This document shows positions 1 through 10,745 of a stretch of DNA of 64,000 nucleotides, in pieces. Numbering within the stretch: position 1 is the stretch's first letter; the number at the start of each line of letters is the position of its first letter. This DNA comes from Cinnamomum chago (Eukaryota; Streptophyta; Magnoliopsida; Laurales; Lauraceae), in contig CP142454.1 in assembly GCA_038049695.1 (NCBI GenBank), forward strand, positions 14,746,001 through 14,810,000. The letters run 5' to 3'. A program made the translations under genes and the position numbers. The notes beneath the pieces were generated by a model. The model saw nothing but the letters and a program-made list of their open reading frames with translations, searched no databases and was not told the DNA's origin.

Positions 1-300
1 AGATCTCTTTTGTTTATATAGAACATTTTGTTTCTAAAACTAATCAAGATATTGAAAATAGTAACATACCTATTCCTAATCAAATTAGAATTTTAGAAAG
101 CAATTCTATTTAAGTAACTAATTGATATTACTAATTTAGATGGATAGGGATTCCCTGATTGAATCAGGAATCATGTGGACCCCATTAGATGATCCCAAGG
201 TGGCCTGCGGGCCCTTAGTCTTCTGTCGGGCTGCATCACATTGTTGTGAGGACTTGGGATCTTGGAACAGTTCTTCTACTGTAATGTGCTCAATGATCTC

Positions 301-306
301 TATTAC

Positions 307-340
<34 letters not shown>

Positions 341-342
341 TT
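301..342. repeat. (ATT)n microsatellite in pyruvate kinase intron
   Basis: A run of TTA/ATT triplets lies in the intron before the first visible pyruvate kinase exon. The rest of 1-434 is intron sequence in which I recognise nothing else. Confidence 0.9.
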
Positions 343-434
343 TATTTTGTTTCTAACTGTTTGGACCCAACAACTCCATTATTGTTGATTTTCCCCTGGT
401 TCCTGCTGCTAATAATCCTCCTTGGCTTTTGTAG

Positions 435-3400
435 GTGTTTTTATTTCAAAAGGCTGCTGTTTACAAGTGCAACATGGCTGGAAAGCCTGCAGTGGTTACT
501 CGTGTAGTGGACAGTATGACAGACAACCTAAGACCCACTCGTGCTGAGGCAACTGACGTAGCCAATGCAGTATTAGACGGTAATTTCTTATTTCAGAAAG
601 TCACTTTAAAAAAAATGTTGGGGTACTCAGAAGATTCAACTAGTCTTGTATCAATCATTTTCTTTACTCGGCTAGCGCATGCACTATTGAATACTGCCTT
701 GAATCTACTAGCCCATACCTATGATGCATGGATACTTCAAAATGGGCAACGTATCGTATCCGATACTTAACTTTTTATGTGTAAAATCCGTGTCCCTGTG
801 GTGTCTATTGCGTGTTCTTGCCGTATCCATGTCGAATTTGTGCATGCCCATACTGGCATAAACCAAGTTATGCTTTAATAACAATCCTTATGTTTGAGGC
901 ATTTTTGGACTTGAATATTCTTAATATTTTCCTTAAATGGCTGCAGGAAGTGATGCAATTCTTTTAGGTGCGGAGACTCTTCGGGGTTTGTACCCTGTTG
1001 AGACTATCTCAATTGTTGGTAAAATTTGTGCTGAGGTAATTTTGATTGTACTGAGATCTATACAACCTGGAAACTCTGTGATACTCCAATATTTGGATTT
1101 GTACGGTTGTACTACATTGGAATGTGCTCTAACAATACAGGTTCACATAATTTTTGCCATGTTTGGTTTTCCTCAAGATTATGTTACATGCATGATTCAT
1201 GATCATGTGTGTTATGTAGTTTTTTGTGCAGTTTCCCATTTGGGGGGGGGGGGGGGGGGGTGGACAGATCCAATTTGTGGTGTGAGATGTCTTAAGAAGG
1301 GATAAGGATTATCATTTGTATGGGAAGGGGATTAGCTCTCACATTTTTTCTACTTGTATGCTGACATGGGCTGCTTTTGTCTTTTATTTTATTTATTTTT
1401 CTACTCTTATTTCATTTAATAATTTTTTTCTCATTGCCAATCAAGGATTAGAACTTTGTTGATTCCACACATTTTAATTGCTTTATTAAACAGTAACTTA
1501 AGATAATTTTGTTAAATGTATATGGGACTTATTTGGGTACGGATGCCTTGTACACCTGGTGGTCATATTACATTGTGTTAAATCTGGTAACATATTTCAT
1601 CTCCATTTGAGTTTATTTAAAGCAAGTGTCTAGTACCTGAGATATTATTTTGATTACATGCAATCTTCACCACCTAAGATTCTGGTTAGTCCGAAAGCTA
1701 CTCATTCGGACATCTTGCAATTCATATAAGCTGCTGTGTATCTGCAGGCAGAGAAGGTTTTCAACCAAGACCTGTATTTCAAGAAGACTGTCAAATATGT
1801 TGGAGAACCAATGACCCACTTGGAATCTATTGCTTCATCTGCGGTATGTTCTTGGTGTTCATATTTCATCTCTTTCTATGAATTTTTTATGCTTATGATA
1901 ATGGAGAGTGACCTAGTATTCAGTGCTTACACGATAATCTAGTGAAGGCAGAGAAAATAAACAATTAGGCCAAACTTTCTTATTTGCACTCCTACAATAC
2001 ACTGTTTATATGCTTGATTCTTGTTTAGGTACGTGCAGCAATCAAGGTGAAGGCTTCTGTTATTATTGTCTTTACTTCATTGGGAAGGGCTGCAAGGTAT
2101 TTCTCTGATGCTTATCCATATATAATCGAATTTATGATCATACTTATATGCTCTTGCAATTTAAAGGGCAAGCTGTTTGTTCTGCATCTTTTCTAGTTCA
2201 TGCGAACTTTACATGAGGAGAGAAAGGACAAAGGACTCTTAGAATTTTTTATTTTTTATTTTTTTTAATCAAAGACTAGGGTTTTGCTAATTTCCAAGAA
2301 AATGATGGATATTTGATATATTCTTTTGTATCAGAGAGATAGATGAGCTAGGGTTGAGATGCAAAGACAGGATCTGCTCCCATTAGAAAATGCTAAAAAA
2401 GAAAAACAGAAGCAGGAGTAAGATTTTGAGAGGTTGAGTACCTATTTTTCATAACAGTAAAATTAGAAGTAAAAATTTCAAAAAAGTATATAAAGTACAT
2501 GAAGATTTGAATATTTCAAAAAGTATAAAAGTTTTCCATAATTCTTTCAATCAAGTCCTCTCCATAAAAAAAGTTTTAAAAATGCCAAAAATCCCCTTCC
2601 CTTATGAAATGTTTTTATCTTTTATTAATCTTTTCCTCCCCAAAACCAACCATTTTGATTTGCTGAAGTGGGCCCCACTAGGTCATTTGGGTTGAACTTC
2701 ATTTTTCTTAAATGATTTGTTAAAGGGAAAATTTGAAAAATGACATAAGGGTGTTTTATCATTTTTTAAACTTTTGTTCTGGTGAGTACTTGATAGAAAG
2801 AAATATGGAAAACTTTTATGCTCTTTTGAAATAATCAAATTTTCATGTAGTTTTTTGAAAATGAGGCAGAAGTTTTATACCTTTTTGAACTTTTCCTGAA
2901 TAAGAAAGATAAGATGATAAAAGGGATGACAGAGATAATAAAAAGGGAGGTAATGCGATGAGTATATTAGAAAAATGAGCTGAATATATCAGAGGAAGAA
3001 AGAGATGGTTGACTTACGTTTGCTTGTATGGAACCTCAGGCTGTTTAGAGTGATAACTGGTACCATGAACGTTATATATAATCACTTCACTTAGTGAATT
3101 ATGTAGAACAGAGTGAACTCAAAAAAGAACATGATCTCTATTAAGACTTTTGTAGAGAGGTTACATAAATGGAAAACTGGATGAGGCAATGCCCAAATAT
3201 AAAAGGTATTCAATAGATAAATTAGGTGTAAAGGTTTTCAAATAATGAAAATGTGTCTAAAAATAGTGGTGAATGATACTATTTTCTTCTAGAATGTGCA
3301 TGTGCATTGTTCTCTAGATATCTTAGAGGTTTCTTACATATGTTTATTGTGAAAATGCAGATTGATTGCAAAATATCGGCCAACCATGCCAGTGCTATCA

Positions 3401-6400
3401 GTTGTTATTCCACGACTTAAAACAAACCAACTTCGATGGAGTTTTACAGGTGCATTCGAGGTATACCTGGGGCTTGCCTAAATATAGTGGATTACTCAGC
3501 ATGCAGTAACTGTTTTTAAGTCTCCCTCTTTTTCTAGTTCAGACATACTTTTTCTTGTTGGTTTATGACAGTTTTGTTTATTCCACTACCAGTCACGAAT
3601 AATAAAGGTGCATTTGGCCTTAAGAAAACAGGGAATCTGAGTTCCCAGCAGGTGAAACAACAGAGTTTTTATTTTGTGGGGCTGACACATGAATGCCTTG
3701 AAATATTCTAGAGTTTCATCTCTGCAAAATAGCAACTTCTTGCAGACTCTATGGAGTCCAGGGTTTCAGCAGTTGTCCATAGTCCAGGCCTGGACTTATC
3801 ATCGCCAACACTACCTGAAGTGGCTGGTTCTCATCTATATGAGAATAAAATTTACTGATTCAACCTTATTCCTAGCAAGCAATAAAAATAATTTAAAGAA
3901 AATAAAACTATAAAATCATTAACATGCTTATGATGCTTCTCATGCCTGTATTTCTTCCTCATTTTCGAGGGGGCATGGAAGTGAAGGGGTTTAAGGACCT
4001 CTGTGTTCATTTTGGATGAACTGGCATTTGAGAGGATTTTTATACCAATAAGCAGAGAGAGAGAGAGAGATGGTACCTCGCCAGGGCGATGGCTGGGCTG
4101 ACAAGCAGATGCATGGTCGTTGGTGCTTGGTGCTCTGTGAAGAGAGAAGACGAGGGAGGGCTTTGAGAGACGTGGGAACGGAATTTGAATAGAATTAATA
4201 GTAACTTGTATCCCTTATTGTCCAAAAACAATGGTTGATTAAAGAGTCCGGATCCCCTGTTTTGATTAAATTGAATAGAATTAGTAACTTCCATCTCATA
4301 AAAAACTCCAGATGTCTAAATCATCTCCAAAGCTGCAGTGTCCCACATGCCAAAACCCTTTATTTTTTTCTTTTTATGGTTTTTTTTAAAGGAGAGCTCT
4401 TTGAGTGCTGACGTGGCAAAAGAAATTCTATTATTTTAATATATATATATATAGAGAACTAGCAGTGATGACCCCGAGCCAAATAATAAAAATATATTTA
4501 ATCTGATTGGTTTCTCTAAAATACTGTATATGGATAAAAAAATAAAGTAATATAAATAAATATATTATTTAGCAAAAAAACTAAACTAATATATATAATT
4601 TAGCTTGAAATGCTACTGTCATATAACTATATAAAAAAAGTAGAACGACGATGATAATTGGAATTTTTTACTATAAAGCTAAAAAAATAAAAATAAAACA
4701 CCACTACGCATGATAGATATTTTTTCTATCATTCATCAAACAAGTCCCATAGATGATGTAAATAACTTAAAATGACAATGATCTTTATTTGGTAGGTCCC
4801 ACTCATATGGTATACGGGCCACATTTTTTGAGTTCCATAAAACTTGTATTGGATGACACATAAGTGAAAGGGTTGATATTTTTTTGTCACAAGATTTGAA
4901 TAGTCGGTCCCTTAGAAGCTTCTTTTGTGTTATATTGGCAACATTGGGTTTTAATTGCATTTTGCAACCACTTTGTGGTAGCACGTGATTTTTATAGGTG
5001 GGCCCACAAATGGATGGCCCTCTAGGCACATGATATCACATACTTCTTTTTTGGACTATTGATTACTTAAATTATGGTCCAACTAAAGTAATATCAAACG
5101 GATCCATCCATGCAACCACATTAAGTAATAATTTTCACAAAACCCTTTACAAATTTCTATAGGGAGCCCACTGATGGACGACCCTATACTTATATCGTAT
5201 CAAATGATCTTTAAAAATATTGTCCATTTAAACATGATCCACATCAGGAAAGATAAGAATCAGGAAGTAGATAATATTTGAGACGTACATTTCAAGAGTG
5301 GAGTTAAAGTTGAGTGAATGAGGTGTATAGGATTTGTAGTGATTGGTTATTTTGAGATTTGTAGAGAATGAGAGAGAGAATTATTTCTATTAGAGATTTT
5401 AGGAGTTGTTTGAGAGAGATTTAAGGTGAGGTGACATTTTAAATGAGAGAATCTTAGGAAAGGAAGATTAGAAAAGTTGCATGGCACCTTAAATAACTAT
5501 ATGTTTTTTGTTCTTATATTTTTTATTTATAGGAGAACTCTTGTGCTGCTGACATGGCACTCTCTATGACCTCCCTTCCTATTTCTTTAATATATAAAAC
5601 TATACAACATGCATGCGCCCAACGCAGGCTATGATAAAAAAATAATTAAGATTTTAAGTTGAAATATTTGTAAATATTTAAATAAATTATAAATGAATAC
5701 AAACAAAGAATTTTGAAAGAACGGGTCAAAGAAAATGGGAAAGTTGAAGAGTAATTATGAATTAGGCAATGACACAGTATTGTATTTTTGACGCAACCAC
5801 ATTCTTTTCAATGAAGTGCAAACATCTTTTGTTTTTTATTGGTAACATGACTTGAACCCACTACCTCAAGGTTGCAATAGTAAGCACCTTCCATTTTGCC
5901 ACGGGTTCTAGTTGCACCTTCCATAAATTGCTAACATCTTTTTCGAAGGGTTCATTTTGAAAAGTTAAAATAACACTTTACAATTTTCCTTTCTATCCCT
6001 CTTTGTGAGAGGATTTTCATTTCCTACCCTCTCTGATGCAAGCTGCATTAAAAAAAAAAAAAAACAGTAACTTTAAATTTTATTAAAATTGGAGAGGCTG
6101 CATTGTTTTGTAGGCCAAAAGACCAATGGTAGTTTACAACAGGAGGCCCTGGCCCCGGTGCAGCCCGATTAATTGAGAAGTAGACCCATGGCCAGGGGCG
6201 GAACTAGGATTGAGGCTATGGGGGGGCCATTGTGAAAAAAAAAAAAATTTCTTGGGGGGGCCATGTGTAAAAAACTGCTTTAAATTTTAAAATATCTAAT
6301 GGGCCTTACTGTAATTTTTGGGTTTGGGAGGCGGGGGGGGGGGGGGGTGCGCCCTAATTCTGCCCCTGCCCATGTCCATGTGCACATCCAACCTGTTGAA

Positions 6401-8770
6401 GAATAAATCTATAGAGATTTGCCCTGACTCGGTAAATCAAGAATAAAGCTGTAGAGATTTACTTTGTCTTATCTTTGCAAGTCAATAGATATTTATTTTC
6501 TTAGGGGCATGTTTGTGTAATTTTGGACTTCCATGTCTGAGGTTCCGCACCAACTCCCCACCCCCCAAATGGGAAATGGTTTTCCGTGGATTGAAAGAAA
6601 ATTGTTCTTTTTTGTTTACTCATTCCGCACAGAAAAGTACCGCACTGAACCATGAAAAAGCAAATCATTTTTTCTAGAGTCGGTGTTGCACAAACATGCC
6701 CTTTAGAGCTGTTCCTTTCTTCAAATCTTATCTTACTTAGTTCTACAAAGGATCCAATCTTATTATGATATAAACAAAAACAAATCAAAGCAATTTTCTC
6801 AATTTCTTGGAACTAAATTTAGAAAGAAGATGAATTCGGCCATTTGAAGGGATTTGCTCACATTATAAAAGGATGTCTTCAAGTGAAAGTATCTCCCTAG
6901 ACCAGTTGCCCAAAAAACTAAACTTGGGAGCGTGCAATAGTAATACTAATGATAATGATAATGATAATAACAATAATCTATAAAAAAAAGTTTAACTCAA
7001 ATTAATTCTTGCTAATACCCAATGCATATCGCTAAAACCAATGCATATCAATGGATACATATCATCTTGGGGTGGCGGCTGTTATGCCCTTTGCTGCAGC
7101 TCTTTTTTTATTATTATTATTATTGTTTGACTTTATGTAGGAAGGAATTTCAAGGGTGTACAAGCAAGCAACTGGATATGGGTTTAAAGGTGTTTTGGCA
7201 ACTCTTCTATTCCTTTTATCATTGCTTGACAAAACAGTAGTTGAAAAATAAATAAACAAAGAACTTTTCTCATAAAGGTTTAAAATTGTCAAATGAAGAT
7301 CGACTCTCCAGCACAAAAATGTTGCGGGAAACTTATAACTTGTCAAACTCCTAGGGTAGCTTTATCTCTGGTTTATCTTTTCAGCTAGTTTATTGAAGTA
7401 CCATCTTTAAAACATCTTTACTAATTGGCACAGAAAATTCTAATTCATTTAGTTTTTTGATTTTGTACACTAAAAATAGTACGTTCTGATAAAATAGATG
7501 TGCCCGGCCTATTATTCCCTCTAATTTGTTAATATTTCTTCTGTAGTTCCTTTTATGTGATTGAAATAGTTGATGAGTGCTGTGCTGTTTTACGTTATGT
7601 GTGCAGGCAAGGCAATCACTCATAGTAAGAGGACTTTTCCCCATGCTTGCAGATCCTCGACATCCAGTAAGTTCTCTTTTCAGCAGCTTCCTTGTCAAAT
7701 CATAGAGAAAACTCCTAGCTTTGGCATGAGTTTATTTCAACTTCATGGCTTTTTATAAAAGAACATGGTCTATTTGTTTATCCTGGTGTTATTGTATTCC
7801 TGATACTTTCCATCCAATACTATAGACAGAAAGGTATGAGTTGCTCCATGCCTCCCTCCATCATTGGAAACACATGGGCATGTCTATGACAGTATGGTTA
7901 TCCAGTGTTTTGACATGCTTTATTTAGTTGTCGAAGTAAAAATCCAACTAATCGGGTAGCCCTTACTGTTACTGCTCATTTAATGGATAGCATGCATAGT
8001 TGCTCCATGCCTCCATCATTGGAAACACATGGGAATGTCTCCGACAGTATGGTTATCCAGTGTTTTGGCATGCTTTATTTAGTTGTTGACATAAAAATCC
8101 AACTGATTGGGTAGCCCTTACTGTTACTGCTCATTCAATGGATAGCATGCAATCAGATGTTTAAAACCGAAGTAATCTGCCCTTCTGCACTGGATTGGTT
8201 AAAATGCATATTGGACAGTTTGGTCTATCCTCGGTATATATTTGTTTCCATCCTGGGCCCACCACTGGTTGGATCGACTCAGTGGGTGGTCCAGATCACC
8301 GTAAATCTGTCAATTTATTTGTTAAAGATGGGATGAAAAATACCAGACTTCCTAAATGCTATACTTGACACGTTATGCCTGTTTTCTTAGCCTGTACAAA
8401 CTAATATTTTAGTATCACATATTTTAAAATGTTAGCATGCTAATTTTGTATGGATTTTTCATGTTCTTTTCTTTTCTATTCTCTTTTAGTTCTCCCATGG
8501 TGATTTGTATTTTGGTTGTACTGGTAACTAAGCTCACATTGCATTAAATTTGAATCTTCCATGTGTATGACTCATTGTTGACACTTGACACGGTTCACTT
8601 TTTTGAACCTTCTTCAGGCTGAGTCTACAAATGCCACTAATGAGTCAGTTCTTAAGGTTGCTCTTGATCATGGCAAGGCATCTGGCTTAATTAAGCCTCA
8701 CGATCGAGTTGTTGTTTGCCAAAAGGTAGGAGATGCATCGGTGGTGAAGATTATTGAGCTAGAAGATTAA
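435..8770 (+). CDS. PKc: Cytosolic pyruvate kinase, C-terminal seven exons (5' part outside window)
   Basis: Pyruvate kinase transfers phosphate from phosphoenolpyruvate to ADP in the last step of glycolysis; the absence of plastid-type features and the close match to plant cytosolic isoforms point to the cytosol. Seven exons can be placed by protein continuity and GT..AG borders: 435-579, 947-1035, 1748-1843, 2029-2096, 3361-3460, 7607-7666 and 8618-8770. They total 711 nt, which is 236 codons plus a TAA stop, with all phases agreeing. Recognisable stretches are [58 protein letters not shown] and the C-terminal end [14 protein letters not shown]. The catalytic barrel start lies before the window. 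The intron 3461-7606 is 4.1 kb and transposon-filled. One residue is unusual: the motif normally written FTSSGRAAR reads FTSLGRAAR (codon TTG at about 2080), a possible C-to-T change. The open frame and splice sites look intact. Confidence 0.96.
1242..1260. repeat. G19 homopolymer in intron
   Basis: Nineteen consecutive G lie in the pyruvate kinase intron between exons 947-1035 and 1748-1843. The length may be inexact because homopolymers are error-prone in sequencing. Confidence 0.9.
2470..2896. mobile_element. Foldback MITE with long imperfect terminal inverted repeats, in intron
   Basis: The left arm, starting near 2470, contains a string around CATAATTCTTTCAATCAAGT. It reappears in reverse complement in the right arm ending near 2896, with about 80% identity over roughly 100 bases. 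This is the long-arm structure of non-autonomous Mutator-like or foldback elements. The ends and target duplication are not clear. It lies wholly within the intron 2097-3360. Confidence 0.6.
4052..4458 (-). mobile_element. Helitron 5'-terminal fragment (composite block copy 1, part 1)
   Basis: This begins at a (GA)n tract and is about 90% identical to 32884-33309. The minus strand reads an AT-rich terminus, then TTAAAATAATAGAATTTC, then a GCCACGTCAGCAC motif, which resembles the 5' end of many plant Helitrons. No matching 3' hairpin-CTAG end is seen within it, so it is a fragment. It lies in the large pyruvate kinase intron. Confidence 0.6.
4459..5603 (-). mobile_element. Non-autonomous Helitron (composite block copy 1, part 2)
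   Basis: The 3' end on the minus strand is CTAG (plus-strand positions 4459-4462, next to an A as Helitron insertion requires). The 5' end near 5595-5603 has the TATATATTAAAG-type terminus followed by a GCCATGTCAGCAGCAC motif. It is about 95% identical to 34674-35838. The other copy has a CTCG..CGAG hairpin just inside its 3' end; here about 10 bases of that hairpin are deleted, which should abolish mobility. No Rep/helicase coding sequence is present. Confidence 0.7.
5604..5757 (-). mobile_element. Helitron-like 3' end fragment (composite block copy 1, part 3)
   Basis: A GC-rich hairpin-like segment (GCCTGCGTTGGGCGCATGC on the minus strand) directly abuts the 5' end of the previous element. 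Similarity to 35839-36003 continues to 5757 and then stops at the same point in both copies, so this is the right border of the shared composite block. Confidence 0.5.
5829..5905 (-). mobile_element. tRNA-derived SINE relic
   Basis: On the minus strand an A-box-like TGGCAAAATGG (plus-strand about 5891-5902) is followed about 35 bases later by a B-box-like GGGTTCAAGTC (plus-strand 5849-5859). The part around the B box closely matches the relic at 42011-42100. Confidence 0.5.
6193..6368. mobile_element. hAT-type MITE, 176 bp
   Basis: The termini are CAGGGGCGGAACTAGG and the inverse of CAGGGGCAGAATTAGG. Flanking 8-mers CCCATGGC (6185-6192) and CCCATGTC (6369-6376) match at 7 of 8 positions, as expected for an aged hAT target duplication. 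The TIR is shared with the 1.75 kb element at 46980-48733. A G15 run lies inside at 6333-6347. Confidence 0.8.
7841..8152. repeat. Two-copy tandem duplication of about 155 bp in last pyruvate kinase intron
   Basis: The sequence from TTGCTCCATGCCTCC at 7841 is repeated from 8000, including GGAAACACATGGG and the later GGGTAGCCCTTACTGTTACT. The copies differ by a 4-base indel and a few substitutions, so the duplication is fairly recent. Confidence 0.88.
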
Positions 8771-9132
8771 CTCCTGTTTTTTCCTTGGTTGTCGTGGACT
8801 TCGGTGACGGACTTTTGAATGTTATGTAATGAGGCAATGCCACTCTTTAATCTGTTTTTGAATTCTGGTCTGTGTTAGGCTTGATGCCTAGTGCTGATTT
8901 TTAATGTGTCATCTGTAGAAGTACTGGCCCGTTTTGTTCAACATAAACAGTGGCTGTTAAACTTCATTTTATGCGTAAACCGTTCATGTGTTAGGATAAT
9001 GCAGGTAAATGGATTTACACACAACAGGAGCATTTTAATTTTTCAACTGTTGGTCTAATCACCTCAAGATTACATAAAATATTAAATCTACATCTTCCAA
9101 CTAGGATGATAATCATTTAACCATATCTTACC

Positions 9133-9325
9133 CACAATGAGACTCAGAACATCTCATCCCATTCTGTACCTTGTGGTGGTTAGATTAAACACAATGAAAT
9201 TACACAATAATGGGATCGACATATCTTACACAAAATGAGACTTGAGAACATCTTATCACATTCTGTAACTTGTGGTTGTTAGATTAAACGCAATCAAATT
9301 ACACAATCATTGGATCGAACATCAT
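9133..9325. repeat. Two-copy tandem repeat, about 97 bp unit
   Basis: The segment containing AATGAGACT, ACATCT, CATTCTGTA, CTTGTGG and GTTAGATTAAAC is repeated directly with about 85% identity. Confidence 0.8.
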
Positions 9326-10040
9326 AGGATTAATCTCTGGTAGCTATGTGGGGCACCTCCCTTCCACGTAAACAATCAGGGTTCTACGTAAACAACCAGG
9401 GATTAATCCTTGACTGTAGCAATGATGGAGGGACTTGGGTGTGTGCATGATGGGTGTTGATATTCAACCCACAGTGGCGTCTTGACTCTTGAAGCCATTA
9501 TTTATTGAGAATTATTGCTATTGTTTCCATGGGCCGGGCCAGACCCAGGTGAAAAATCATCATTTGCAGTAACATCCGACTGCACAGGTCTTATTCATAG
9601 TTTTAAAAACTAGACTAGACTACATGGTCAGGCCTGAAACCAGTGCCCTGGACTAAGCATTATGCTGGTAAATAATCAGTCCAAATATTTTATGGTGGAG
9701 CCATTATGAACCAGTGGGTTTAACCACATCTAAATTGATCCAATCTTTGATTTATCGTGCTTTTGTTTTTTGGTCATGACATCAAGGTTGGCCTCGAACC
9801 CGTTCCAACTTAACAATTCAGTCAGTTTGGACTGGACATCCAACCAATTGTTTTGACCAGTAATCTTTAACACCTAATTGCTGCTTCCTAGATGGCAGGC
9901 TTGCTAAGTAGCTGTACCTGAGTTTAAAAGCCACCCTAGTCATCCTGACTGATACCAGTCCACTTATTTGGCAAAGTACGAGGGAGGCAAGGTAATTGGG
10001 TGTAACCGAGTTAGAATTTCTTAAAACTTTATGTAATAGC

Positions 10041-10052
10041 TTATATATGTAT
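10041..10052 (+). promoter_or_regulatory. TATA-like element upstream of tRNA gene
   Basis: TTATATATGTAT lies about 12-23 bases upstream of the tRNA start, and a CAA-containing segment lies between them. Plant tRNA genes commonly carry such upstream TATA and CAA motifs. Confidence 0.55.
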
Positions 10053-10063
10053 CAGCAAGAGAT

Positions 10064-10136
10064 GCGCCCGTGGCCTAATGGATAAGGCGCTTGACTTCTA
10101 ATCAAGCGATTGTGGGTTCGAGTCCCACCGGGCGTG
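10064..10136 (+). tRNA. tRNA-Arg (anticodon UCU)
   Basis: A 73-base cloverleaf can be folded by eye: acceptor stem GCGCCCG with CGGGCGT (first pair G-U), D arm GCCTAATGGATAAGGC, anticodon stem CTTGA/TCAAG with loop CTTCTAA, and T arm GTGGG-TTCGAGT-CCCAC. The loop gives anticodon TCT, which decodes AGA. There is no intron. The A box (TGGCCTAATGG) and B box (GGTTCGAGTCC) are intact, so it should be functional. Confidence 0.97.
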
Positions 10137-10144
10137 AATGTTTC

Positions 10145-10153
10145 TTTTTTTTT
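10145..10153 (+). terminator. Pol III terminator of tRNA-Arg
   Basis: Nine consecutive T begin 9 bases after the tRNA end, a standard RNA polymerase III stop. Confidence 0.85.
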
Positions 10154-10479
10154 ATTTCCTTTCTGCCCCTTGAGCGACCCATTGGGTCCATAATGATTTT
10201 GCTAACTTTAAGTAATTTGGGTAATCTATTTGATATTGGACTGGTAAGTTTTCTTTTCATTCTGAAAACTAGAAAAATAGTTTTTAAACTAGGCCCATAA
10301 TTTATTCTTATTTCTGAGAAATGGCAAAACTATTTTCATTGAAACCCCATGATTAGCTCAATTCTGAAAAGGCCCCTTTAATGTTTGAAATTCTATGTAG
10401 GTGCCTTCTGGTTAAAAACAATTTTAAGTAAGTTGGTTTTTCTATTTTCTACTAGCGTCATAAATTTTGCCTCTTTTTT

Positions 10480-10640
10480 TTTTTTACCCCACCTTATGGG
10501 GTTGGGACCCACTAGACCTCGGAAGAGATATCAAAGCCCTTAGGTGAGGGAAGGTGGTATGCACAGGTTCGAACCCTGGGTAGCCAAGTGAGAACTACAG
10601 TGGTAAGTGGCTGTCTCATTTTACCTTAGGTGTTTTTTTT
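10480..10640 (+). mobile_element. Possible SINE-like fragment
   Basis: A perfect B-box core GGTTCGAACCC (about 10566-10576) lies within a segment that ends in a T-rich tail. No convincing A box was found, so this is a weak call. Confidence 0.3.
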
Positions 10641-10653
10641 CCTTTTTTTTAAA

Positions 10654-10745
10654 GGAAAAATGGCCATAGAATTTTGGTGGTCCATTGACGTCATAAAAAA
10701 AAAAAGGAAAAATGGCCATAGAGTTTTGGAGGTCCATCGACATTA
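10654..10745. repeat. Two-copy tandem repeat, about 50 bp unit
   Basis: GGAAAAATGGCCATAGA.TTTTGG.GGTCCAT is present twice, separated by an A-rich spacer. Confidence 0.8.

Larger units (their letters stand above)
8771..10063. other. Pyruvate kinase 3' UTR and intergenic region
   Basis: The first few hundred bases should be the 3' UTR of pyruvate kinase; no decisive AATAAA signal is seen close to the stop. A two-copy tandem repeat occupies 9133-9325. Nothing else is recognised. Confidence 0.6.

Noticed and set aside
4736..5029. 97-codon minus-strand frame conserved in both Helitron copies (also 34975-35268)
   Set aside because: About 10 of roughly 14 nucleotide differences between the copies change the amino acid, as expected without selection; no motif is visible.
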